A DNA stretch of 64,000 bases from Labrenzia sp. THAF82 (GTDB lineage: Bacteria; Pseudomonadota; Alphaproteobacteria; Rhizobiales; Stappiaceae): assembly GCF_009363435.1 (NCBI RefSeq), contig NZ_CP045354.1, forward strand, positions 5,050,501-5,114,500, written 5' to 3'. The position numbers and the translations under genes were made by a program. The notes under the pieces were generated by a model that was given only the letters and a program-made list of their open reading frames with translations, did no database searches and was not told where the DNA came from. Positions 37,444 through 46,945 of this stretch are shown here, one piece after another (within the stretch, counting starts at the first letter, position 1; each line of letters starts with the position of its first letter).

Positions 37444-37834
37444 GAAAGGTCAGCGACCTGGCTCAAATATTATGTAAGTTATTGAAAATAATATTATATA
37501 GTGACTTCAAGACACTGAATTGAACAAAAAAATGGGGCCGCGAGATGCGACCCCAAGTTGATCACTGTGCACGTGGCCCCATCGACCACGCTAAATTCAT
37601 TAGGCCAGATCCAGCAAAGATGCATCACCCAAACGGGTGATTACGTATAATTTCGTCAAAAGTTGCGCAGCATTTGCACCAGTGCGACCCTATTTTGAAA
37701 ATTCGATCGACACAGCTTCTCATCCGAAGGAACCACAAGGCTAAAATGGCGCATTCCAACACCACCATTTGCGCGCTATATCCCGTTGGTGTATGCCTGC
37801 CCGCCATGCCTGAAATCTTGGAGCCGTCTTAAGA
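37444..37834. other. Intergenic region upstream of dxs
   Basis: The 391 bases lack a supported gene on either strand. A 60-codon minus-strand frame (37625-37807) is Cys-rich with no family similarity. The region includes the minus-strand terminator described below and a small hairpin ATCACCC/GGGTGAT at 37625-37642. The dxs promoter must be at its right edge. Confidence 0.5.
37526..37555 (-). terminator. Minus-strand intrinsic terminator with no assigned gene
   Basis: On the minus strand TGGGGTCGC pairs with GCGGCCCCA across ATCTC with one mismatch, and a run of seven T follows. It would end a leftward transcript starting somewhere in 37560-37830. The convergent LuxR gene ends 82 bases further on. 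Confidence 0.65.
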
Positions 37835-39754
37835 GTGACTTCCAGACCCGAAACCCCACTGCTCGACAAAGTTTCTTCGCCGGCTGAACTTCGCGAGTTG
37901 AATGAAGCGGACTTGCTTCAGCTCGCGGACGAACTGCGTTCAGAAACCATTGACGCCGTTTCGATTACCGGCGGACATCTGGGAGCAGGCCTTGGTGTCG
38001 TCGAGCTGACAGTTGCCTTGCATTACGTGTTCAACACACCGGACGACAAGATCATCTGGGATGTTGGACATCAGTGCTATCCGCACAAGATCCTGACGGA
38101 AAGACGCGACCGCATTCGCACGCTGCGCCAGGGAAAAGGCCTTTCCGGTTTCACCAAACGGGCGGAAAGCGTCTACGATCCATTCGGGGCCGCTCACTCT
38201 TCAACGTCGATTTCAGCCGGACTCGGTATGGCGGCCGCACGCGACCTGAACGGTGGAGACAACAATGTCATCGCGGTAATCGGTGACGGTGCCATGTCTG
38301 CCGGAATGGCTTACGAGGCGATGAACAATGCCGGACACCTTGGATCCCGCCTTATCGTGATCCTGAATGACAACGACATGTCGATTGCGCCGCCAGTCGG
38401 TGCCATGTCCGCATATCTTGCAAAGCTTGTTTCAGGCCCGACATACCAGACCCTTCGGGACGCTGCCAAAAATCTCGCCAAGAACCTGCCAAAGCCGGTC
38501 TTTGAAAAGGCTGCTCGCGCTGAAGAATATGCGCGCGGCTTCTGGACCGGTGGCACCATGTTTGAAGAACTTGGTTTCTACTATGTCGGCCCGGTCGACG
38601 GCCACAATCTGGATCATCTTCTGCCGATTCTGAAAAACGTTCGAGACACACATCACGGTCCCGTTCTGATCCATGCCGTTACACAAAAGGGCAAAGGATA
38701 TGGGCCGGCCGAGGGCGCCAAGGACAAGTATCACGGTGTTGCCAAGTTCGATGTGGTGACGGGCAAGCAGGCCAAGCCGAAGGCAAACGCGCCGAGTTAC
38801 ACAAATGTATTTGCCACGTCCCTGATCAAGGAAGCTGAAGCAGACGAAAAAGTTGTTGCGATCACGGCTGCAATGCCCGACGGCACGGGCCTGAACCTTT
38901 TCGGCGAAGCGTTTCCTGAACGCACTTACGATGTCGGCATTGCCGAACAGCACGCTGTGACCTTCGCTGCCGGAATGGCAACGGAAGGTTTCAAACCCTT
39001 CGCGACGATCTATTCCACGTTTCTGCAAAGGGCTTATGACCAAGTCATTCATGACGTCGCGATCCAGGGACTTCCGGTCCGTTTCCCGATTGATCGGGCG
39101 GGTCTGGTGGGTGCTGACGGCCCGACACATGCCGGTGCATTCGACACAGCCTTTCTGTCCTGCCTTCCGGGCTTCGTGGTCATGGCAGCTGCGGACGAAG
39201 TGGAATTGAGGCACATGGTGGCGACAGCAGTCGCCTACGACCAGGGACCTATATCCTTCCGCTATCCGCGCGGCGAAGGTGTCGGACTTGATATGCCGGA
39301 ACGCGGCAGTGTGCTTGAGATCGGCAAAGGGGTCATCCGCCGCGAGGGCACCAAGGTCGCCCTGCTTAGCTTCGGTGGACGCATGAGCGAGTGCCTGAAA
39401 GCGGCAGATGAACTGGATGCTGCAGGCCTGTCGACAACCGTAGCCGACGCGCGTTTTGCCAAGCCGCTCGATATGGACCTCATCCGCCGCCTGGCGCGGG
39501 AGCATGAGGTTCTCGTTACCGTCGAAGAAGGCTCAAACGGTGGTTTCGGCAGTCATGTTCTAACCCGTCTCGCCGAGGAGAGCCTGCTGGACAACGGGCT
39601 AAAAATTCGCACGCTTGCTTTGCCGGACACCTATCTGGATCAAGACAAGCCCGATGCCATGTATGCGGCAGCGGGCCTGAATTGCGACGGCATCATGCGT
39701 ACGGTTTTCGCGGCTCTCGGGACAGAAGCCCTGACTGCACCACAGCGTGCATAA
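37835..39754 (+). CDS. dxs: 1-deoxy-D-xylulose-5-phosphate synthase
   Basis: The 639-residue protein has the thiamine-diphosphate motif [18 protein letters not shown], the [13 protein letters not shown] segment and the second-half blocks [17 protein letters not shown] and [15 protein letters not shown]. It condenses pyruvate with glyceraldehyde 3-phosphate in the first step of the MEP isoprenoid pathway, and also feeds thiamine and pyridoxal synthesis. The start is GTG 37835 with GGAG upstream; no ATG in frame suits the N-terminus [11 protein letters not shown]. Confidence 0.97.
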   Translation: MTSRPETPLLDKVSSPAELRELNEADLLQLADELRSETIDAVSITGGHLGAGLGVVELTVALHYVFNTPDDKIIWDVGHQCYPHKILTERRDRIRTLRQGKGLSGFTKRAESVYDPFGAAHSSTSISAGLGMAAARDLNGGDNNVIAVIGDGAMSAGMAYEAMNNAGHLGSRLIVILNDNDMSIAPPVGAMSAYLAKLVSGPTYQTLRDAAKNLAKNLPKPVFEKAARAEEYARGFWTGGTMFEELGFYYVGPVDGHNLDHLLPILKNVRDTHHGPVLIHAVTQKGKGYGPAEGAKDKYHGVAKFDVVTGKQAKPKANAPSYTNVFATSLIKEAEADEKVVAITAAMPDGTGLNLFGEAFPERTYDVGIAEQHAVTFAAGMATEGFKPFATIYSTFLQRAYDQVIHDVAIQGLPVRFPIDRAGLVGADGPTHAGAFDTAFLSCLPGFVVMAAADEVELRHMVATAVAYDQGPISFRYPRGEGVGLDMPERGSVLEIGKGVIRREGTKVALLSFGGRMSECLKAADELDAAGLSTTVADARFAKPLDMDLIRRLAREHEVLVTVEEGSNGGFGSHVLTRLAEESLLDNGLKIRTLALPDTYLDQDKPDAMYAAAGLNCDGIMRTVFAALGTEALTAPQRA

Positions 39755-39920
39755 GCGTCACAGCGACGCGGTATTGGGGCATCCGGGCAACGCGCTTGTG
39801 GGCCGGAAATGAATCTTGATTGACACGCGTCTTCAGAACTGAAAAGGCTGATTGCCAGTAGCATTTGCGTCGGTTTCATCCGGCGCTTTTTGTATTGTTT
39901 TCAGCACGCGGGAGGCAGCC

Positions 39921-41345
39921 ATGGTTCAGACGCTTCTTTCAGTGTCCGCACTCATGTTTTCCGTTGCCCTGTTCATCTTCGGGCACGGGCTTCAAACGAC
40001 ATTGCTGCCACTGGCTGCCGATCGATACTATTTCTCCGATTTCGAAATCGGGGCAATGTCTTCGGCTTATTTCTTCGGTATGGTGCTTGGCTGTCTGGGA
40101 GCACCCCTGATCATTATGCGCGCCGGGCATATCCGTGCCTTTGCCGCTCTGGTTTCGCTGATGTCAGCGGCTGCGATCATGCATCCGGTGTTTATTGACC
40201 CATACGCCTGGATCGTCATTCGGATGATTTCCGGTTTCAGCCTTGCCGGGTTTTACATGATTGCAGAAAGCTGGCTGAACGAGAGCGCCACCAACGAAAA
40301 CCGCGGCACAGTGATGTCGTTTTATATTGTCGTGCTGTTCGGCGCTCTCATGGCAGGTCAGATCTCCATCGCGACCATGAACATTGCGACGTTCGTTCCC
40401 TTTGCGATTGCCTCGGTTGCCGTCAGTCTTGCGGTTATGCCCGTATCGCTGACAACTTCCACGCAGCCTGCGCCGATCACGCTGGTCCGCTTCCGGCCGA
40501 TCCAGCTCTACAAGAACTCACCAGCAGCTTTTGTCGGCGTTGTCTTTATCGGGGCGACACAGGGTGCGATCCTCACGCTCTCACCTCTTTATGGATCTCA
40601 GATCGGCTTGTCGACAAACGAGGCGGCTTTGTTCGCAGCAGCGCTCTTTGGCGGCGGGCTCATTTCCCAATGGCCTGTCGGTCGTCTTTCGGACCTCTTC
40701 GACCGGCGCCGGGTTCTGATCGGCCTTGGTGTTGCAACGGCGGCCACATCCCTTGCGATCGTGTTGGTATCTCCAAGCACCTTTGTCGTAGCCGCCTTGA
40801 TGGGCGTACTGATTGGCATGTCCGCACAACCGCTTTACGCAATTGCGGTTGCACACGCCTTTGACCATGCGGCGGCGGAGGACTTTGTCGAGACATCCTC
40901 CGGCATGCTGCTCTCCTTCGGCATCGGCTCAATCGCGGGCCCGTTGATCGCTTCCACAGTCATGAGCAACACCGGTCCGTCCGGTTTGTTCTACATGGTG
41001 ATTGGGTCCAATCTGATTATGGTCACCTTCATCCTGACACGCGTTGTCCGCCGCAGAGCGCTTCCGGCAGCCGAGAAGACAGACTTCGAATATGCATCGA
41101 CTGCTCAGGTTGGTACCGTCATTTCGTCAGAGCCACTGGACGCTGAAGCCGAGGAATATGTCATTCCGCCGGAAGAATTCCCCGCATATGAGGATGACAT
41201 CTACAATTTCGAAGCCACTGAGGAGGCGGACGGCACTGAAGAAACAAAGCAGGCCGCAAGTGATCCTGATGCAACGAACGCATCGGCTGAAAACGCAACA
41301 ACGTCTGCAAAGGACAAGACAACAGAGCCACAATCACCGACCTGA
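39921..41345 (+). CDS. MFS transporter (YcaD-like) with acidic C-terminal tail
   Basis: The 474-residue protein starts MVQTLLSVSALMFSVALF after a perfect GGAGG with five-base spacing. It has about twelve spans and an MFS loop (SQWPVGRLSDLFDRRRVLIG) between spans 8 and 9. The last 85 residues are unusual, rich in Glu, Ala and Thr with no hydrophobic segment, and probably cytoplasmic and disordered. YcaD-type proteins are unassigned carriers. The gene lies 166 bases after dxs and is not obviously co-regulated with it. Confidence 0.85.
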   Translation: MVQTLLSVSALMFSVALFIFGHGLQTTLLPLAADRYYFSDFEIGAMSSAYFFGMVLGCLGAPLIIMRAGHIRAFAALVSLMSAAAIMHPVFIDPYAWIVIRMISGFSLAGFYMIAESWLNESATNENRGTVMSFYIVVLFGALMAGQISIATMNIATFVPFAIASVAVSLAVMPVSLTTSTQPAPITLVRFRPIQLYKNSPAAFVGVVFIGATQGAILTLSPLYGSQIGLSTNEAALFAAALFGGGLISQWPVGRLSDLFDRRRVLIGLGVATAATSLAIVLVSPSTFVVAALMGVLIGMSAQPLYAIAVAHAFDHAAAEDFVETSSGMLLSFGIGSIAGPLIASTVMSNTGPSGLFYMVIGSNLIMVTFILTRVVRRRALPAAEKTDFEYASTAQVGTVISSEPLDAEAEEYVIPPEEFPAYEDDIYNFEATEEADGTEETKQAASDPDATNASAENATTSAKDKTTEPQSPT

Positions 41346-41409
41346 TGGCGGCGTGACCTGCGCTGTTTCGTCCCTCGACTTGATCAAGGATTAGGCGTAT
41401 AGCCGAGGC

Positions 41410-41805
41410 ATGAGTTCGCGTGTTTCACAACTGCAAGTGCTGCGCCAGGAACGCCACCCATTGGTCGCGTTTGCTGCTCTTGCCTTTGCCATGCGGCTCT
41501 GCATCACCGTCCTTGCGACCGCCCTCTCGCCAAATGCGGCGGCGGCGGCAGGCTTTACGAGCTTGTGTCAGCCATCAGGACAGCTTGAAAACTTAGTTGG
41601 ACAACACGACGCGCTCTCCTGTCAGTGTGGTCCGGTTTGTGCTCATGGCTGTGCTCTTGGCCCTTGTCTCGCCGGCAATGCCTGCCTTACCGAGCCCAAT
41701 CAAGCATCCGGCACCCCAAGTTGGGTTTGGGCTTACGAGGACAGTTGGAAATCCGATGCCGGCCGGTTCAATTCAATCCGCGCACCCCCAGTTTCCCTGA
41801 TCTGA
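41410..41805 (+). CDS. Cys-rich small exported protein, DUF2946-like
   Basis: The 131-residue protein has a hydrophobic N-terminal span (VAFAALAFAMRLCITVLATA) and then a Cys-rich region with CQCGPVCAHGCALGPC. It sits 34 bases before a copper chaperone gene, and proteins of the DUF2946 group occur next to copper-handling genes, which suggests a metal role. The similarity is weak and by eye. The C-terminal 40 residues have no motif. Start and function are uncertain. Confidence 0.55.
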   Translation: MSSRVSQLQVLRQERHPLVAFAALAFAMRLCITVLATALSPNAAAAAGFTSLCQPSGQLENLVGQHDALSCQCGPVCAHGCALGPCLAGNACLTEPNQASGTPSWVWAYEDSWKSDAGRFNSIRAPPVSLI

Positions 41806-41839
41806 AAATCAACACGAATTCAGACCTCAAGGAAATGCT

Positions 41840-42346
41840 ATGAAATTCTGGAAATCCATCGCCGCAGCGACGGCGCTTACATTTGTTTCGCTTGCTGCGA
41901 CAGCAGGCGACTACACAGCTGGCGATCTGAGCATCAGCCATGCTTGGACACGGGCGACCCCACCCAAAGCGAAAGCCGGCGGCGGCTTCGTCGAAATCGT
42001 CAATTCCGGTGCTGAAGCCGACAGATTGGTCAAAGCTTCCTCCGATGTTGCAGGCAAGGTTGAACTGCATGAAATGGCCGTCACGGACGGTGTGATGAAG
42101 ATGCGTGAGCTTGAAGGCGGCATCGATATCCCCGCAGGCGAGACCGTAACCTTGAAGCCAGGTGGCTTGCACATCATGTTCATGGGTCTGAACCAGTCTT
42201 TCGAAGAGGGCGCAACCGTTCCTGTTGTTCTGACCTTTGAGAAAGCTGGTGACGTTGCCGTTGAGCTGGCGATTGCCAAAATGGGTGCGAAATCCATGGA
42301 GGCCGGTCACATGGACCATGGCAAAATGGATCACAGCAAGAACTAA
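41840..42346 (+). CDS. Periplasmic copper chaperone PCu(A)C
   Basis: The 168-residue protein has a signal peptide (MKFWKSIAAATALTFVSLAA, cleavage near ATA) and the PCuAC copper motif: His and Met in ELHEMA, Met in GVMKM, then His and Met in GGLHIMFMG. The Met/His-rich tail MEAGHMDHGKMDHSKN adds further copper ligands. PCuAC delivers Cu(I) to the CuA or CuB site of cytochrome oxidase, usually with a SCO protein, and a SCO gene follows 24 bases downstream. AAGGA precedes the ATG. Confidence 0.93.
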   Translation: MKFWKSIAAATALTFVSLAATAGDYTAGDLSISHAWTRATPPKAKAGGGFVEIVNSGAEADRLVKASSDVAGKVELHEMAVTDGVMKMRELEGGIDIPAGETVTLKPGGLHIMFMGLNQSFEEGATVPVVLTFEKAGDVAVELAIAKMGAKSMEAGHMDHGKMDHSKN

Positions 42347-42370
42347 GCGTCTTGAAGAAGAGGACATTCC

Positions 42371-42997
42371 ATGTCTGGCTTGAAACTCTTCCGGTATCTG
42401 GCTTGGGCGGCGGTTGCCGTCCTGGCCGTTGTATCCGGAGCGCTCGTCTATCAGCAGACTGCGGGCAACAACAACTCAGGCGGCCTGATTGAGCCGTTGG
42501 CCGCAATAGGGGGGCCCTTTGAGCTCGTCAGTGGCTCCGGTGAGACAGTTACCGATGAAACCTTCGCCGGCAAACCACTCGTGCTGTTCTTCGGTTTCAC
42601 CTATTGCCCGGATGTGTGCCCGACGACCTTGGCCGAGCTCCAGGGCTGGCTTGAGGCACTTGGTGAAGATGCCGGCAAACTGAATTATGCCTTCGTTACA
42701 GTCGATCCGGAAAGAGACACGCCTGAAGTTATGCGAGACTATGTGTGGGCTTTCGACGAGCGCATCATGCCGTTGACCGGCTCACGCGAACAGATCGATG
42801 CCATGATCAAGGCCTATCGTGTCTATGCCAAAAAAGTACCGCTTGACGACGGCGATTACACCATGGACCATTCAGCAGCTGTCTACCTGATGGATGCCGA
42901 CAATAAATTTGTCGGAACGATTGCCTATGGTGAGGCAGAAGAGAACGCCCTTCAGAAGCTGCAGCGTCTGATCAAGAACGCTCCAGCAACTTCTTAA
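42371..42997 (+). CDS. SCO1/SenC-family cytochrome oxidase assembly protein
   Basis: The 208-residue protein has an N-terminal membrane anchor (LFRYLAWAAVAVLAVVSGAL), then a thioredoxin-like domain with the copper-binding FTYCPDVCPTT (CxxxC) and a His in YTMDHSAAVYL. These residues bind copper in SCO proteins, which insert CuA into cytochrome c oxidase. GAGGA lies before the ATG. It follows the copper chaperone and precedes a 44-residue membrane protein. Confidence 0.94.
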   Translation: MSGLKLFRYLAWAAVAVLAVVSGALVYQQTAGNNNSGGLIEPLAAIGGPFELVSGSGETVTDETFAGKPLVLFFGFTYCPDVCPTTLAELQGWLEALGEDAGKLNYAFVTVDPERDTPEVMRDYVWAFDERIMPLTGSREQIDAMIKAYRVYAKKVPLDDGDYTMDHSAAVYLMDADNKFVGTIAYGEAEENALQKLQRLIKNAPATS

Positions 42998-43024
42998 GGT
43001 TGATACCGGAGATCACGGACCCAC

Positions 43025-43159
43025 ATGCGAATGCCACTTTATTTCGGATTGGCAACAGGCGCGACGGTGCTTGTCGCGCTCGCTATCGGATTGTGGTTCT
43101 ATTCCGGTGAACGGGTTTATGCAGACAGGCTGATCTCCATGATCGCCAATTGTTTCTGA
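43025..43159 (+). CDS. 44-residue membrane protein after SCO gene
   Basis: The frame starts ATG 43025 with GGAG upstream, 27 bases after the SCO stop, and encodes one clear span (GLATGATVLVALAIGLWFYS) followed by GERVYADRLISMIANCF. Length, span and position fit a small accessory subunit of copper or oxidase assembly, but I know of no family match. Ending in a Cys-Phe and carrying positively charged residues after the span gives an Nout-Cin or Cin topology that is not determined. Confidence 0.5.
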   Translation: MRMPLYFGLATGATVLVALAIGLWFYSGERVYADRLISMIANCF

Positions 43160-43221
43160 CGTCGCCGCCCTTCAAGAGCGGTGACTTCCCTTTCCGCCGA
43201 CACATCGCTAAATAGCTGCTC

Positions 43222-43962
43222 ATGTCAAAACAGCGCTTGGACCAACGCCTTGTGGATCTTGGTATTTTTCCCAGTCGAGCCCGCGCGCGCGACGCGGTGT
43301 TGCGCGGCACCGTGTCGATTGAGGATGTCGTCTGCAACAAACCGGCCCAAAAGATAAGTCCGGAAGCGAAAGTCTCGGTAGATGATCCAGCAGCTTCTTA
43401 CGTCTCTCGTGCGGCTTTGAAGCTCATCGAAGGTCTCAATGCCTTCAGCATCGACCCAAACGGCAAGATCTGTCTCGACATTGGCGCATCAACAGGCGGC
43501 TTCACTCAGGTTCTCCTGGAGCACGGTGCGGCCAAGGTCCACGCAATTGACGTCGGGCACGATCAGATGCACGAAAGTCTGCGGCAAAATCCAAGGGTTG
43601 CAGCGACTGATGGTCTTAACGCGCGTGATCTCACAGTCGACCATCTTCAGGGCGAGCAACCATCCCTTCTTGTGTCTGATGTCAGTTTCATTTCCCTGAA
43701 ACTCGCGCTTCCGCGTGCTCTCGACCTTGCTGCCCCCGGTGCTGAAGGCGTCTTCCTTGTCAAACCCCAATTCGAGGCCGGCAAGGACAAGATCGGAAAG
43801 GGCGGATTGGTAGATCCGAGCATCGCGGCACGGTCTGCGAAAGACCTTCGTCTTTGGCTCGCGGGCCAACAGGGCTGGAGCGCACTGGACACGGTGCCTT
43901 CCCCCATCAAGGGTGGAGACGGCAACACAGAATATCTGCTTTACGGCCAAAAGCAGTCATGA
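43222..43962 (+). CDS. TlyA-family rRNA (cytidine-2'-O)-methyltransferase
   Basis: The 246-residue protein combines an N-terminal S4 RNA-binding domain (RLDQRLVDLGIFPSRARARD) with an FtsJ-type methyltransferase domain whose SAM motif is CLDIGASTGGFTQVLLEHGA, plus the SDVSFISLKLALP and KPQFEAG blocks. TlyA methylates 16S and 23S rRNA, with capreomycin sensitivity as a known trait. Proteins of this type were earlier called hemolysin A. The gene is in the usual dxs neighbourhood of Rhizobiales. Confidence 0.9.
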   Translation: MSKQRLDQRLVDLGIFPSRARARDAVLRGTVSIEDVVCNKPAQKISPEAKVSVDDPAASYVSRAALKLIEGLNAFSIDPNGKICLDIGASTGGFTQVLLEHGAAKVHAIDVGHDQMHESLRQNPRVAATDGLNARDLTVDHLQGEQPSLLVSDVSFISLKLALPRALDLAAPGAEGVFLVKPQFEAGKDKIGKGGLVDPSIAARSAKDLRLWLAGQQGWSALDTVPSPIKGGDGNTEYLLYGQKQS

Positions 43963-44019
43963 CGATTTAAGCGTCCCAAGTTTGGTTCGAACGCGCCCAG
44001 AACGGATTTCAAAAGCCTC

Positions 44020-44388
44020 ATGAAGTTCATCAACCCGCTCCCATTCGTGACGGATATGGAGAGATCCAGAGCTTTCTATCGCAATGTTCTGTCTCTGAAA
44101 GTCATCGAAGATCACGGCAATTTTGTGCGCTTTTCAAATGGCTTTGCCCTTCATGAAGGACATTCTCTGCTGCAGACAGTGTTTTCTGAGACCCTTGAGG
44201 TAAATGAGCCCTACGGGAAGAACAATCTCGTACTCTATTTCGAGGACCCGGACATTTGGTCAGCTTTTGATCGCATTGCACCGCATGTGGAGCTGATCCA
44301 CGGGATAGAGAGGCAGACCTGGGGACAAAGGGTTTTTCGTTTCTATGACCCGGATCGCCACATTGTGGAGGTTGGAGAGCCAACCTGA
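44020..44388 (+). CDS. VOC-family (glyoxalase/bleomycin resistance-like) protein
   Basis: The 122-residue protein has the beta-alpha-beta-beta-beta repeat of VOC proteins. It begins MKFINPLPFVTDMERSRAFY, with RNVLSLKV after, and ends with FYDPDRHIVEVGEP, in which the final Glu is the metal ligand position of the fold. Typical roles are metal-dependent lyases, dioxygenases or drug-binding proteins. The substrate cannot be read. No good ribosome site is visible before the ATG. Confidence 0.8.
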   Translation: MKFINPLPFVTDMERSRAFYRNVLSLKVIEDHGNFVRFSNGFALHEGHSLLQTVFSETLEVNEPYGKNNLVLYFEDPDIWSAFDRIAPHVELIHGIERQTWGQRVFRFYDPDRHIVEVGEPT

Positions 44389-44524
44389 ACTTTGCACCTA
44401 TTGGATACGACCCGTCCCTTGTCCTGTTTCACAAGTGAACACTGGGTGATCCTCATCTTCGTGCGGTGTTGCTGCAGACCTTTCAGGGCTTGCTCCCGGG
44501 GTAGGTTGGCGCTATCGCTCAGCC

Positions 44525-45757
44525 ATGAGAGAGAGAGAACTTGAAGTTTCGAGCCTGGGGCATCGCGGCGATGGCATTGCGGTCACCGAAGACGGACAGA
44601 TTTATGTAGCCGGCGCTTTGCCCGGCGAAACAGTCCTGGCGGACGTCGTCAACGGACGCGCCAAAAATCCACATTGGCAAACGACATCTCCGGACAGGAT
44701 AGAACCCGTCTGCCGTCACTATGAAAAGTGCGGTGGCTGCGCCTTGCAACACCTGTCCGAAGCGCCTTATCTCGCCTGGAAACGGAGCCTTGTCGAAAAA
44801 TCGCTCAGCGATCGCGGCATTGATTTTGCGGTACAAGACGTTGTCGCAGCGACAGTGGATGGACGACGCAGAGCTGTGTTCACCGCGACAAGAGCCGGTC
44901 GGCACACTCTTTTGGGATACCACGAGAAGTCCAGTCACCGTCTGGTAGATGTTCACGAGTGCCCTGTTCTCGACCCGGACATTGTGCGTGCCCTGCCCGG
45001 CCTCAGGTCTCTGGCAGCGCAACTGCTGCCCAAGAAGGGCGAGCTGCGTCTTACCGTTCTTTCCACGACGGCAGGGCTCGATGTCGCAATTGAAAAGGCG
45101 GACAAAACGTATGAACGCAAGATCCCCTCACTGTCTCAAAAAACCGTGGAGCTTGACCTGGCGCGACTGACCGTCAATGGCGAAATTCTTCTTGAAACGC
45201 GGCCACCACTCCTCGACATGGGAGGAGTTGGAATTGTGGCCTCGCCCGGCGGATTCACTCAGGCCACACGGTCTGCCGAAGTTGCCCTTTCGAAGCTGGT
45301 GCTGGAGGGCATTGGAAACACAAAATCGGTTGCGGACCTCTTTTCTGGCGTTGGAACCTTCGCGCTTCGTCTTGCGCGGGTTGCCAACGTCCATGCTGTC
45401 GAGGGTGACGCTGCTGCAATCTCCGCATTCGACAAGGCACTTCGAAAACCGCAAGGGCTAAAGAAGGTTACCTTCGAGAAACGCGATCTTTATCGACGAC
45501 CGCTGGTTGCCCACGAACTCGAACCCTTCGACGCAGTCGTGTTCGATCCACCACGCGCCGGTGCGCAGGCGCAGGCTGAACAATTGGCAAACTCGAAGGT
45601 CAAAAAGGTGGTTGCCGTGTCTTGCAATCCAGCAACCCTGGCCCGCGATCTCCGGATCCTGATCGATAGTGGTTTTGTGCTGCAAACCGTCACACCGGTG
45701 GACCAGTTCGCCTATTCGCCCCATATTGAAGTGGTGGCGGTGCTGACACGGGAGTGA
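44525..45757 (+). CDS. RlmD/TrmA-type 23S rRNA or tRNA (uracil-5-)-methyltransferase
   Basis: The 410-residue protein has an N-terminal TRAM-like region (LGHRGDGIAVTEDGQIYVAG), the iron-sulfur Cys cluster CRHYEKCGGCALQH, a SAM site (DLFSGVGTFALRLA) and the catalytic SCNPATLARDL motif with the nucleophilic Cys. The target position on RNA is not decided between RlmC, RlmD and TrmA, but length and the Cys cluster favour the RlmCD type. Its stop is three bases from the next methyltransferase gene. Confidence 0.92.
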   Translation: MRERELEVSSLGHRGDGIAVTEDGQIYVAGALPGETVLADVVNGRAKNPHWQTTSPDRIEPVCRHYEKCGGCALQHLSEAPYLAWKRSLVEKSLSDRGIDFAVQDVVAATVDGRRRAVFTATRAGRHTLLGYHEKSSHRLVDVHECPVLDPDIVRALPGLRSLAAQLLPKKGELRLTVLSTTAGLDVAIEKADKTYERKIPSLSQKTVELDLARLTVNGEILLETRPPLLDMGGVGIVASPGGFTQATRSAEVALSKLVLEGIGNTKSVADLFSGVGTFALRLARVANVHAVEGDAAAISAFDKALRKPQGLKKVTFEKRDLYRRPLVAHELEPFDAVVFDPPRAGAQAQAEQLANSKVKKVVAVSCNPATLARDLRILIDSGFVLQTVTPVDQFAYSPHIEVVAVLTRE

Positions 45758-45760
45758 GCA

Positions 45761-46873
45761 ATGAGCCCAACGGACGAGAACCTGAGACCGAGAGAACGTG
45801 ATCTGTCACGTCCACCCATCCTGAAGCTCGCCCGCAGATCACGTTACGCCCTTGCCCAAGGGAGCCGTGTCACGCTCTACACGCTCCACTCAGAGGCCAT
45901 GCGGCGCATGAATCGACGCCTGCAGAATGACCTACCCGATACACCTAAAGTCACGCCCGACGGGCCAGTACCGAGCCAGCGGCGAATGCTTGCCGATATC
46001 CTGCGGCTCTTCACAGATGACCTGAGAGCCGTCGAAGACGGGCTGTATCCGATGCCGTCGGACGGCACCATGACACCCGGCGAGTTACTCGCCACAAGCC
46101 GAGCCTTTTTCAAGGACGTGCCGGAAGTTGCGCGCCGACGCGCGACAGGTGCACATCAGGAAGTGAATGAAAGCCCGGAAGGTTTCGCTGCTGCCCTGCC
46201 CCGCTACTACCGCCAGAATTTTCACTTCCAGACCGATGGCTGGCTTTCTGAGGACAGCGCCAAACTCTATGATTTCCAGGTAGATGTGCTTTTTTCCGGC
46301 GCAACAGCTGCCATGCGCCGCCGCGCGCTTGTTCCCTTTGCACACATCCTGAAGCGCAAGGATCAGCGCCATGTGGCTTACGTGGATTTGGCCTGCGGCA
46401 CCGGGGGACTCCTGCGTCCAGCGCTCAAATCATTTCCGCGCCTGAAGGGCACCGGGCTCGACCTCTCCGAGCCCTATCTCAACGTTGCCCGCGACCGAGC
46501 AACGTCCCGGCGAGCCAGCTACGTCACGGCAATGGCTGAAGAGCTGCCTTTCGCGGACAATTCCCTGGACATCGTCTCTTGCGTGTTTCTCTTTCACGAA
46601 TTACCTCCAAAGGTACGACGGCAAGTTATTGCGGAAGTTGCCAGAGTGCTCAAACCGGGCGGGTCCTTCCTTTTTGTAGACAGTCTTCAAACCGGTGATG
46701 TGCCAGATTATGACGGCCTGCTGTCGCTGTTTCCGCAACTTTTCCATGAACCCTATTATTCCTCATATCTGACAGAAGACCTGACTGGTCTTTGCTCAGC
46801 TCAGGGTTTGCAGGAGAGATGGATGGTTCCGGCATTCGTGTCGCGTGTGGCAGAGTACGTCAAAGGCAATTAG
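45761..46873 (+). CDS. Class I SAM-dependent methyltransferase
   Basis: The 370-residue protein has a SAM-binding motif YVDLACGTGGLLRPAL near residue 210, then GTGLDLSEPYLNVA, AEELPFADNSLDIVSC and VARVLKPGGSFLFVDS, the UbiE/Coq5-like Methyltransf_11 layout. The first 190 residues (LKLARRSRYALAQGSRVTLY and onward) are helical with no recognised family and could bind the acceptor. It starts three bases after the RNA methyltransferase with GGGAG upstream, so it is co-transcribed. The acceptor is unknown. Confidence 0.82.
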   Translation: MSPTDENLRPRERDLSRPPILKLARRSRYALAQGSRVTLYTLHSEAMRRMNRRLQNDLPDTPKVTPDGPVPSQRRMLADILRLFTDDLRAVEDGLYPMPSDGTMTPGELLATSRAFFKDVPEVARRRATGAHQEVNESPEGFAAALPRYYRQNFHFQTDGWLSEDSAKLYDFQVDVLFSGATAAMRRRALVPFAHILKRKDQRHVAYVDLACGTGGLLRPALKSFPRLKGTGLDLSEPYLNVARDRATSRRASYVTAMAEELPFADNSLDIVSCVFLFHELPPKVRRQVIAEVARVLKPGGSFLFVDSLQTGDVPDYDGLLSLFPQLFHEPYYSSYLTEDLTGLCSAQGLQERWMVPAFVSRVAEYVKGN

Positions 46874-46945
46874 ATTTTCAGGCTTACTGAAAATTTGCCT
46901 GTCATTACCTTGTGACTGAAAGAAATCTGGCCTATATCCTCGAGC

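Noticed and set aside
37625..37807. 60-codon minus-strand frame upstream of dxs
   Set aside because: Cys-rich and without similarity. The terminator beyond it may belong to an RNA rather than to this frame.
38432..39505. 357-codon minus-strand frame inside dxs
   Set aside because: It lies wholly within a conserved housekeeping gene and its product has no recognisable domain.
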